Positions 13,301 through 25,300 of a DNA stretch of 64,000 bases are shown here, in pieces. This DNA comes from Vanilla planifolia. Lineage: Eukaryota > Streptophyta > Magnoliopsida > Asparagales > Orchidaceae. The notes below the pieces were generated by a model, which had not been told where the DNA came from, ran no database searches, and worked only from the letters and a program-made list of their open reading frames with translations. The DNA lies in assembly GCA_023846275.1 (NCBI GenBank), contig CM043865.1:8544068-8608067 (forward strand). Direction: 5' to 3'. Made by a program: the position numbers and the translations under genes. Every line of letters begins with the position of its first letter. The first letter of the stretch is position 1.

Positions 13301-16300
13301 AAGTCGTTGCTTAACCCAGCTACCTCGCCTCTACATCTAACCACATTGTCTCAAAACTAATCATGTCTTCATTTCTCACATCATTGAGACATTCGAAATA
13401 GAGACAAACTATCTTTAATAGCATTGTACACCTTAAAATAGTTTAAATTTAAGCCTTAAAACCAAAATCTTGTCATGTTGTGCCAATGCACCCTAAAAAG
13501 TGCTCCAATTCTTTGACAAATGTATTTGAAAACTCCACCTAATTAAGTTTCCTCACCTTTGTCTTAAGTTTTTGTTTAATTTTCCCTAATCCCCTTTTTG
13601 TATCAACATCATCAGTCTTGCCCTTTTGATGCTTAAGAATCAATAATATCTATTTAAGTTAAACTTGATTTGCTTATTTATGATTATATAATGGATATAG
13701 AGAAATTAGAAGCTTAGTTGGAGCAACTAGAGACATTTTTCTTTATCTGATTTTTTGTTGACCGATAAGGTAGTATATGCTTAATTAAAAAATGATGAGT
13801 GATGTGCTAGTTTTGTGTAATACTTAAGAACTAATATAGTTGTAGAGGTATTATGAATCTAATTTAAAAAATTAATTAGAAAAGAATATTATCACATGGA
13901 ATATGTGCAAGAAAAGTGTAGAAAATAGTAAGCTTATGAGACTGATAAAGACAAATGTAGGAATGTACAACGAAATTTGAACAAGTCATAAGTTTACGAA
14001 TACCCATCATGAGATGTAGACATTATCAAAGTACATCACAAATCTATACTTTCTTTTTACCACTAAATTAACTCTGTTCCTTAATCTTTGACATAAGCTA
14101 GAAAAATCAACGTAAATGAACAAAGACTGAATGACCAAATGCAAGAAATCTGAGTACAAGTTTGAAAATTAGTAACAAATGAACAAAGTATTCTTCAACA
14201 AAGTATGTTGCGGCAACGACTAGCAACACTTTTACTGATAATACTCAGAAATATTGTGACTAATACAAACATATAAGGCATATACAACAAAATTGTAAGA
14301 CATTACACCAACTATTTTGAAATAAATTTAAAGATGACATAAAGATAAAGTACTCATTGGAATTGAGATTAAAAACATACTTGAAATCTCTTTTTTTCTT
14401 AATAAAAGCTTATCATTTATGGTGAACCTAAATGAGATATCTCATGATGTACAACAAGAATTCTATCATTTGTATTTAAGTAAAGAAAGAGTTTTTTGGT
14501 ACTATTATTGACACTAGAAGTGAGAGAAATATAATATTTAGTAATCTTGTAAAAAAGTTAAACCTAGATATTACATCAAATCCAAAACCATATTCGTTGG
14601 GATGGATTCATAAAGACTGGAAGGCGAGTGTCAAAAAATAATACAATGTGAAATTTACTATTACCAAATAATATAATGATGAGGTTATCTATAAAGTGAT
14701 ACCTCTAGATATTTGTTAAATTATATTGGAAAACCTATATTTATGGATCAAGATGTCATGTATTATTGATAAGCATAATGGTATTAGTTCATGAAGGATA
14801 GATAAAACTTTCTTCCAAAATGAGACAAAAGACATTTTTTGATGTTGACCAAGTGCAAAGGCTATTAAATACCTACCAAAGTTATGCATTGCTTATAATC
14901 AAATTAAAATAACCAATTGATGGAATCGATGGAAATCTCAATCTCCCAAGATCACTTAATAAGACAATAGAAGTCAATCTTGTGTTATCAAGAGAACACA
15001 AAAAATAGGTCTATCTTGAAGATTCGATGGGGTTCTAATCCCAAAAAGAACTGGCCTATGATCATGGGATTGATTATATGTCCGTTTAGTTATCAAGCAA
15101 TCCATATTTGAAGATGACTTGAGAGAGGATATTTGACAAAAATTTGCAAGTCGATGCAAATGCGACGCCATTGTGCACGTGTGCAATGTGCAAACAACTT
15201 GACATGTCTGGGCCACCAATGGACAACATAGGCTATGTGTGCAGTTGGGAGTGGAATAGAACGAAAGATTATGTACGAAAAACCTATGCCTAAGACTCAA
15301 TGCGTAGGACTCCCAGTTGAGGATAAGTGACCCACACAGGATAGGCGGGACACACGAGACTGGTGGTGGCTTAGGATGGGCATCACACACGCAATGCAAC
15401 ATGTAGGAACCATAGTGCACTCCTAACAACTGGGACCTACACTCAATGTGCAGGAGTCCCAGTTGAGGATAAGTGACTCACACAGGACAGGCGGGATACA
15501 CGAGACTGGTGGTGGCTTAGGATGGGCATCACACACGCAATGCAACATGTAGGAACCATAGTGCACTCCTAACAACTGGGACCTACACCAAATGTGCAAC
15601 ATGTCTTAATAGGTACACCTATCATGTAGGTGTCATGCACACACAACAAGTACACTTTTCACATGCAAAATGTGTGCATGCGGCAAAAGCACAATCTGCA
15701 TGTGTGCAACAGGGCAGATGCATGCAAATTCTTTGCAACGACCAATTTGAAGTCAAAGTGCATGAAACATATGGAAAATAAAGAAATAAGTACTTTTTAA
15801 TAAAATATTATATCCAAATTTTTATAAAAGAGAAATGTGAAGACATTCTTAATATTAGCAGAAACATTCTCTCTTTCACTCTTTTAGTACCTTGTCATTT
15901 TCTGACTTTCATTCCACTGTTGTAATTTTGACATAAGATTTGTTGTTGAGGACTTAGAGGAAGACGACTTGTAAACATATCGCAATTTTTATCTTTGTAG
16001 CAAAATAACTAAGATAAATTGCATCCAAATGGGGCAACTAAAACAAGCTTTGTACATGTCTTTGTAAACTTTAATTTGTTAAAATAGATGATTGATGTTT
16101 GGATTGGTTTCTCTTCTAGATTATTCTTATATGTTATCAACTTACCTAATTTCTTGAAATTATGAAACGACAACCTTTCATCAATTAAATACACCATCAC
16201 AAAAATGTCTTGCCTAATGAGCATGTTCTCTCAAATACGTAATAGCTTTAACATGTTCTCTAGGTTTTGTTATGCAAGTCATGCATATGTTGTGGAAAGT

Positions 16301-19300
16301 CTTTTGCATGTCCATTACAAGGGCATCAAATCCATTGAAAAATGAGCTTTCTCTCTCATAATAACATTTTGTAACATTTCGATAGACTTATTTTTGTTGA
16401 TGTAAACTCTTTCTTGTCATGTTAGCACATTATCCCAATTAGACTTTTTTTTAACTAGGCATCTAATATTTCCCTAACTTGAATTTCTTGCCTAACTTTG
16501 ACTATCTTTGTAAGTGCATGCCATGGAGGGTTTGTTGTATGAGATCGCCTTGTCACATCCCTTTTTAATGTTCTGCTTTAATTCATTTAACATTGATATG
16601 TCTCTTGTTATTTAGTTGAATCCTTATAGTATGAAGTTTGCATAATGATACCATATTTTATGCCTCTATATGTGGGCTTGTAATGAAATATAATTCTTGA
16701 TCGTCTTAGTGGAAGAATTCCTAAGAACATTCTTGATGCAAAAACAAATGCAAGGTAAAACATGAATGCATTGAACATTACACTGATTATTCCTAAATTG
16801 ACCCAAATTCAATGAGTTGGTTAACATAATTGCAAAGAAACTAGTATCAATGTAGGTTATTTTCAAAATCCATCAAGGTTAATGAATTGAATCCCCATTG
16901 ATACAATCATGAAAGCAACTAGAAATTTATTATCAAACTCAAAATTGAATATCTTAACATTAAAGACCTATTTGTGGAGTCTTGTTAAATAAACCACCCA
17001 TTACTCTTGAACTAGAATGAAAAGCAAACTACTGTTTTAGATTTGTCATGCACAAATAATAATGTTACATTTTAATAGTCGCACAACTTGTATAGTACAA
17101 AGAAAATAAGTTATACGGTAATAATAATGACAAAAAGGAAGAAAAAAGAGGTATCAAATTTCTATGGCTCAACCAAGTTAGGTCGATGCTCATGAGAGAG
17201 GAAGATCTAATATAAGCCAAAGTCACAAATATAAAGTGTAAACTCTCGTATGCATATTTTAAACTTAGCCATAACCTAGATACGCCCAATCTTAATTGCA
17301 ATCAATCTTACAAAAGGGTGAAATCTCTTGATTTCTAACAAAGTAACACCTCTTCCATTTCAAAAGAAGCATTTTACTTGTACTCTTGTTTTCTCTAATT
17401 TTATAATTTTCATTGTATTTATAACTAATAAAAGACAATTTAACAATAAAAATTATAGGATTTGTTGTAAGTATGGGAACATGATATTCATGAAAGAGAT
17501 GATAAATTATGTAAACTTACAAATTTCAAGCCAACTCAAAAGCTCAAATAATTTTGCAACAAAAGAATTTAGTATCTTAATCTTGTTGGTTATTATAATA
17601 TTTTTTTAGAAAATATTATTAGGCTTTGCAAAATTTGTTATCTTGTAAAGCAAGAAAAGAAAAAAATGCAATGATTTTGAGTGGGTCAATTCAAACTCAG
17701 ATTTACATTCACCTTCGACTAAAATGGTAGACAATTTATTAAAACATTGACTTAATAAAGCCCTACAACATTGGCTTAATAAAAACTTATAGCATCGACT
17801 TAATAAAATTCTATAGCATTGACTTAATAAAAACATACAATACCGACTTGATAAAAACCTATAACACTGGTTTAATAAAAACTAATAACAGCGACTTAAA
17901 GCCTACAATTAGCCTTAATAAAAGTCTACTAATGAACAAGCATAAAGTTCTAATAACAAGATAGAAACAATTGTAAAACTCAATAAAATATCCTACAATC
18001 CAATCACAATTTAAGAAGGCATGCTAACGTGATTAAAATAATTTAGGAATATATATGTTGCTCCAGAGGACAAACATATAAAACATGCAACCTAGCTTAA
18101 AAAAAGAAGGATGAATAATAGTTGAAATGATGAGAATGAAGAAAGAGTCGTAGCATTACTTTTCTCCAAATCTTTCTTTAACTGTAAGATGATTTCCAAT
18201 AATATATTTTTTGTAATGATAAGTAAAACATTAACCACTTTTATAATATTTGGTGGCCTTTATATAATCTTGAGAATGCTCTCAACAACTCCAAAGTCCT
18301 TTCAAATAGTTATAATTAATTTCTTAAAAATTCTAGTCAAACTTATTGTTATATTCTAAATTAATTATACAAGTACAATGCAATGCAACACTATTAGTAC
18401 TGTCCAATCAATCGCCACTGTCTAATTAGTTCATTCAAATACTTAGAATGGATTGTACTTGGTTGAAAAGGACATCATATTTATACGAATAACATAATTC
18501 AATTTATCTGAGCTCTTAGGAATTTGTTATATAATGAGACCATAAAATACATTCTATTGTACGGAAGTAAAATGAATGTGTGAATCCCACAAAAAAAGGT
18601 GAATTATGGGTTTTAAAATATTTTTGTTATTTGGATGATATTTATTTTTCAAAAATTCTTTATAGAAATAATTTTATTTTTCTAGAAAACATTTATTTTC
18701 AAATTTATATATATAATTTTTTATTTTTTATGATTAAGAAAAATGAAAGTAAAAATTAAAAGGTACATCAAAAGTTTTAGGTGGTTTTATTCAAACTAGA
18801 ACCTACGTTCACTCCTAATTGAAGTCGTGAAAAACACCATAATTAAGAAAATTATAACTTAAAACTTTTTTCTTACGATGCACCTCCAATCTACTTGAGA
18901 TTTTTCTTTACAATTATAATGCAGGCTTTTGCAAACTCAACCCCAACTTGGTATTTTAACGAGATCAAACTAAACACAGGCTTTTGCAAATGTTGAGTTG
19001 TCCAACCCAGAAGAAAATGAAAAAATGCAATAATAAAATTTTCAATTCAGAATAAAACTTCATATGCTTGTTGATGAATAGAGCAAGACATAAAAAGCTC
19101 AAAGTTATAGAAGAAAATAGAAGCTTAGAAGTGTTAGGCTTAACTGAAAAAATTTGACATTTTGAGAAGTACTAAATTGTATAGTGCAATCGAGAGATTT
19201 TATATTGGTAGAATATAGTATAGTACTTTTTTGAGATCTTAAAATTTTGTTCACATATATTAGCCATTTCGTTCATAAAGGTTGGATTTTTATAGAAAAG

Positions 19301-22300
19301 TTTTTACCGTAGCTATTAGAAAGTCAGAAAAAGCTCTTTCATAAGTTGGGAACAAACAGCTTGAAAAATCTTTTCCAAACAACTTTTGCAACGGCTCAAA
19401 TAACATCTAAAGAAATAACCGTTATGCAAGATCAACCAGAGCCGTTGGATCTGATCGAAGACAGTTTGGATCATTAGATTAACGAATTAAAGATAGATAT
19501 ATTATAAATGGTTGGATTCAAGTAGATTAAATCTAGGTCATTCGATCACATCAGATGACATTTAGATTGTTTAAATCATTAAAAATAAAAGCATGAATGA
19601 TTTCAATCATAACATTCAAAATGGAGAGATCTGGGTAATCTAAGTCAAGGATAAATCATTTGAAATGCGGAATCAATCAAAGTTGTTCGATCAAGCCAGT
19701 GAGATCTTGGTTGTCCAATTTCGAGCCTTGAACAAGCAAACAGGCAAGTGGCATCTCTACTGTCCAATTGACGATCAAATGTGAGAAATAACTCACAGGC
19801 GCTGCTGGTATGGGTTGGCATTGGAATGCTTTTTTAATCCCACATTGTTAAACAGTTGGAGTTTAGCTCTTTGTAAAGGATTTTGCATGCCTTAGTTCGA
19901 ACCTAAACATGGGGTTGGCTCCCCTCTTGTGTGCTAAGGATTTCATCATCTAGGCAACTCATATGCCTACAAGCTAACATGATTATGGGTTCGACTCAAC
20001 ACACTGCATTCTTCAATTTCTACCTACCTCGATCCTTCCTTTACATTACTCCATCCAAGTTCAAGACTACATCTTGACCACGATCGGGTTGGACCTTGAC
20101 TACACCTTTTCGGGCTTGTTAAGCCTGAGCGCTTTGCTCTAGAGCCAAGCTTGGGGTTGTGGCTTAAGATATAACATTTTTCTTTCTTATTATGAAAACA
20201 TAACATATTGTTTTTCTAATTTAACTGAAGTTAAACAAGAGATCTAATATGAAATTTGACGAAGACATATAAGTAGGATTTAACCAAAATATGATGATTG
20301 AAAGAGATGATTAGAGTTGGTTGTGTGAAAATGAAATCCTAAATGTTCTTTAAATCAAGCAGATGATTGAACACGTCAAATACTTAAATAAGATTTGAAA
20401 GTAATATGAATGGAGAGATGTGTCTTATGATTAATAATCAATAAATTAATGTTTTATTTTATAAAAAAAATCTTTTCAAAGTTAAAGTTTATGTCTTCAA
20501 CCTTTGAATCTTGTTGAATACTCTAAAAGTGTTTTGAAAATCATAGTTCATTATCTTCAAATGTATATAATTTATTCTTTATAATTAAACTTGATTCATA
20601 CTAGACAAGTTTATCAAAATAAAATGCTAAATATTTTTAATTTAACTTATCAAATATAAGGGTGACTTAACAATCTTTTTTTATGATGATAAGACATAAA
20701 TGTTTAGATAAAAGTATAATAAGTAAAAATAATATTTAAAAAATATTATTATGATAAAAGATATTAAAAATGAAAAATATTTGTTCTCTCTTATTTTGTG
20801 ACTATATTCTAAATTTTATCTAAATCATAATCATTATCTCTCTTTAACACCGTCAAAAGGAAGGTATAATTTATACAATATCTATTGCATCTAATTGTTG
20901 TCTTATAATTTGAAATTGATAGGTTAGAAGTGATTTAGTGAATATGTCTATTAATTCTTGCCTGGTAGGAATATATGTGAATTCTATTAAGCCTTTAGCT
21001 ACTTAATATCTAATAAAATAATATCGGACATCTATGTACTTGGTCTTAGAATGATGAATTTTGTTCTTTGCTAAGGCCAAAACATTAGTATTATCAATTC
21101 CAATGAGAATATGAGAGATCTAAACTATAATCTTTAAGTTATTGTCTTAATCATAATACTTGAGTAACACAACATCCGATCGATACATACTCGACTTTTA
21201 TGGTTGATAGGGCTATGCAATTTTGCTTCTTACTTGACTATGAAATTTGATATTTTTCTAGGAATTGATATGCTATTGAGGTATTTTTCTTATCTATCTT
21301 GGATTATAAAGTCTAAATCTATGTATCTTATAAGATCACATAGAAGAGTATTTTTATAATACCATAATCCTAAATTCATTATATCTTTTAAATATTTGAA
21401 AATTAATTTAACCTCTTTTTAACTTTCTTAATGTGTTGATTGAAATTTAGCATATAAGCCAATACTAAATAAGATGTTTGGTCTATTAGTTGTGAGATAT
21501 AGTCGAAATTCAATAAGACTTTTATAAAGTTTTTTATCAATGAGTTTCCTTGTTTCATCTAAATCTAAATGGACTGACTGATTCATTGAAATCTTCTTAT
21601 GTTTCATATAAAGGATCTAGTCTTAACTCTTTGATTGACATCTCTTATAATTAATTCTTTTAGATGTGAAGTTTAATACTTTTAATCTTCTAGTAATTGA
21701 TGACTAGTTTCTTCTCTTTTTATTTTACTTTCTCTTTTGCCTTCATCCTTATTCAAATCTAAGTTATTTAAGGACTTTCTATTTATCGAAATTTTTAGTA
21801 TGTCTTTTGCATAGATTCATCAAACATTATATGTATTGTTTCTTTTATCTTTTGAATATCCATGTTATAAACTCTATAAACTTTTTTGAAAGAAAAGTAT
21901 TCTAAGAAAATTCTTATACTTTTTTTTTATCAAACTTATTCAAATTGGCCCTTTCATTATAAGAATGGTGTATTTACACCCAAGAATTTGAAAATAGCTA
22001 GCATTCAATTTTTTATTTTTAAATAACTCATAATTACTTTGGTATGTTGTATTCGACCAACATAGTTCTATCCATCTTTATCAATGTTCTATTCTTCTTT
22101 TTATAATCCCATTTTATTGAGGTGCATAAAGACATGTAAATTGATATCTTATATTTTTACCTTTATAATAGTCATAAAAATTATCATTGTTAAACTTATT
22201 ATCATTACCATATTGAATACAAATTAATTTGAAATTGGTTTACTTTTCTATCTTTTTTATCAAATTAATAAAATTTTCAAAAGTCTTACTCTTAATTTTA

Positions 22301-25300
22301 AGAAATAAAACCTAATTATATTTAGAAAAATATCAAAATAAACTATCTCTAATGGTCAATTAATGGTTAGATCTTTTTTAGGTTTACATGAATATTTAAT
22401 TTACTTTTGTTTGATATGATTTACACATTTTTCAACTAGTCTTGTTTGGTTTGAGAAAACCTCTAATTATATTTAGCTTTGTTTATTTCCTTTATGGTAG
22501 AATAATCTATATGATCTAGTCTTATTAGTTTCTAATTGATTAAACTTAATCATATAAGTGTCTTTTTTTCTTCTACCAACTAATAACATTTGATAACTTT
22601 TAATATTTTACAACATTGACTATCAAAATCAAAAAAATAGTTATCACATAATTGATTAATATTAATTAAATTAAATTTTAATTTATCAACTAAAAAGACA
22701 TTTGAAAGTATAAAATTAGACATACCTATATCATCAATTTCAACTAATTCTTCTTAGTGTTATCTTCTGATGTTACCCGTCTATTTGGACCAAGTCTTAT
22801 TAATATAAATTTTGATCGGTCTCTAGTCATGTCTTGAGCATCCACTCTTAAAAGTTGGATCATTACTTTCTCTTCATGTATGATTGCATAAATTTTAAAT
22901 TTTAAATTAGTAATCATAAAATGTAACTTTAATTTACTTAAATTTTATGTTTGCTTTTACACAATTCTTAAGTATATTATTTCTAACCTATGAATGTCTC
23001 TTATGCATTGTATCTCTATACCATGATTGTGGATACTATTAAATTCTTTTCTCTGACTTTAGGAACCCAAGCAAGTTAGGCTTGATCATTAAAATTTATT
23101 ATGAGAGCATTCATAATGTCCTTAATCACCCATTTAAACAAGGTTTTGAAATAAAAATATTTTTCTTAATTTAATAATCCTTGATGGTATAATATTTTAT
23201 ATAGCAATAAAAATATATAATATTTGAAATATTATGTATATGCTTAAAGGAAGACATATTTATGCTTAAGAAAATAAGCATATCAAGTATTAGAAAATTT
23301 GCATATTCAAAAGAATAAAGTTTTATTAATTTCCTTTTTCAAAGAAACATTTTCAGTAATCATGGAAGCTTTTTCATCACAAATTTGAAGTATTTTTATT
23401 TTCTTTTTGTCGTCTTCTTTCATGATAAAGTCTAGAAGTTTAATTTTTTTTTTTTTGTAATTTTTTTTAATTTTTTACTGTAGATGTTAGAGAAGTTAAA
23501 GTTTAATAACTTCTGTTTAATTATTTTCGAGAATTTCACGAGATCAAAAAATTATCTCATTCTCTTCTTTACTAGATGTATTTGATTCATCATCCTTTGC
23601 CATAAAGTATAACATTTCTTCCTTACTTCTTGGAGTTGTTGAGTATAAATCTTTCGATGCACTCCAATTAGCTTGAATAGCTTTCTTCTTTTTCATTCTT
23701 TTCTTTTTGTCTTCCTTTCTTTCGATGTCATGGTGTTGTAGATATTCTAATCTAACATGACATGTTTGGTCATATTCATAGCATTTTGGTGCCTTCTCCC
23801 TTCTTTTCTTATTTTATCAATTTTTATTTATAAAATTATGTCAAATTTTTAGCTAAATCTTTAGCATGAAGATTTATTTTTTCTTTCAAGTCTATGGAGT
23901 AGATGGATGTGGTGTCTAAATCATCTTTGTTTTCTTTTAATGTTAATGGTTCTTTCTTTGTTTTATGCTTTGGTTTGCTTGTGGAAACCTTTCCTTCAAC
24001 TCTTCTATTCATCTCAATCTTGGTCGTCAACAATTTTCCAAGCCATCGGCACGAATGTTCAGCTTTATCCGTAGTTTGGCTTAAGATATAATTTGTTTCT
24101 TTTTTAATTATGAAAAATTAACTAAAGTTTAACAATATAGCTAATATGAAATTTGGCAGAGATGCATGAGTAGGATTTAATCAAATTATAATGATTGAAA
24201 AAGATAATTAGAATTGGTTAAGTGTGTAAAAATAGAATCTTAGATGTTTCTTAAATCAAAGAAATGATTGATCAATTTAAATGTTTAAGTAGAATTTGAA
24301 AAATTATATGAATAGAGAAATGGGTCTTATGATTAATAATCAATTAACCAATATTCTATTTCATAACAAAAAAAAATTTCAAAGTTAAAGTATATGTTTT
24401 CAATCCTTGAAACTTGTTAAACACTCTAAGGTGTTTTGAAGATCACTAGTACATTATTTTCAAAAGTGTATAACTTGTTCTTTACAATTAAACCTGATTC
24501 ACCTTGAATAATAGTATAACAGTCTTACTTCTTTTATCATAATTAGTTTTATTAGTATGATTAGTGAATCATATTCTTATGATGTAAATTTATTCAATAT
24601 ATAAGTTCCAATGCAAGGCTTTCGAGTTAAATGACATATATGTATGAAGATAATATTGTATAAGTACAGCAAAAATGCTCTTGGTCATAGCTTAAGTTCT
24701 TGACTCTTAAACCTATATTATGAATGATTGTACAATTATAATGAATACTATCATATTATATGAAACCTATCAACTCTTCATGTCTCTTAAGATAACAACT
24801 TATGTATTTGTATGATATAAAGATCATACTTGTACAAAAAGGTAACAAATTGCAGTTACTCTCATCATTTGGTCGATCTCTTGTCTAATCCTTCTAATAA
24901 ATATATTTGTATAAGTGCAGAAGTTAAAATCATTTTATATGAAGATCAAAAACGCTAAATTTTTCAGCTAAATCATTGGCATACTTATACGAGTATCATA
25001 CTTGTACAAACAATATAGTTTGTCATATGCTTTTAGATCACTCTTGATTGATTCTTTTGATCCTATGGATTATTATTTGTATTATACAAAGGTGAATTTG
25101 TATAAGTATGATTAATGCAAATGATGCAATCCTCATTTAATTCATTCACTTTTCAATTCTCATTTAATCTGTTAATTATGAATAATACAACCTATAATGC
25201 AATGTTTTAAAATAGAGAACACATAAGCAATTTAAATATAATGCATGACTTGAATTAAAAACAATATGAATGAATAGATGCTTTCAAAATAATTTGAGCA

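Larger units (their letters stand above)
11043..15990 (+). mobile_element. Degenerate Ty3/gypsy LTR retrotransposon
   Basis: Left LTR-like repeat about 11043-12367, primer-binding site at 12368-12378, a broken retropepsin-like segment at 14501-14790, and a second LTR portion at about 15125-15990 resembling the 3' part of the left LTR. The second LTR lacks the segment matching 11043-11750, so it joins internal sequence directly to the middle of the LTR. No intact gag or pol remains. The interior 12379-14500 is mostly unreadable; 12.7-13.4 kb is more GC-rich and may be a nested insertion. Reverse transcriptase and integrase were not found, so the internal part is deleted or decayed beyond recognition. 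Confidence 0.7.
20160..24500 (-). mobile_element. Decayed Ty1/copia retrotransposon
   Basis: Direct repeats flank the element: 20160-20600 and 24065-24500 share GGCTTAAGATATAA at the left and CTTATGATTAATAATCAAT in the middle. Between them, read on the minus strand and in the expected order gag, integrase, RNase H, are three recognisable protein fragments (listed separately), each with stops or frameshifts. The order with RNase H last, plus the DIFTKSL end of RNase H, identifies Copia rather than Gypsy. No classical primer-binding site was found beside the right repeat. Inside the host intron it lies antisense to the gene. Confidence 0.85.

Noticed and set aside
14974-15429. Minus-strand open frame of 151 codons, among the longest in the window
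   Set aside because: It lies in the gypsy LTR portion and overlaps the first unit of the 146-bp tandem repeat; the protein is Cys/His/Pro-rich noise with no domain.
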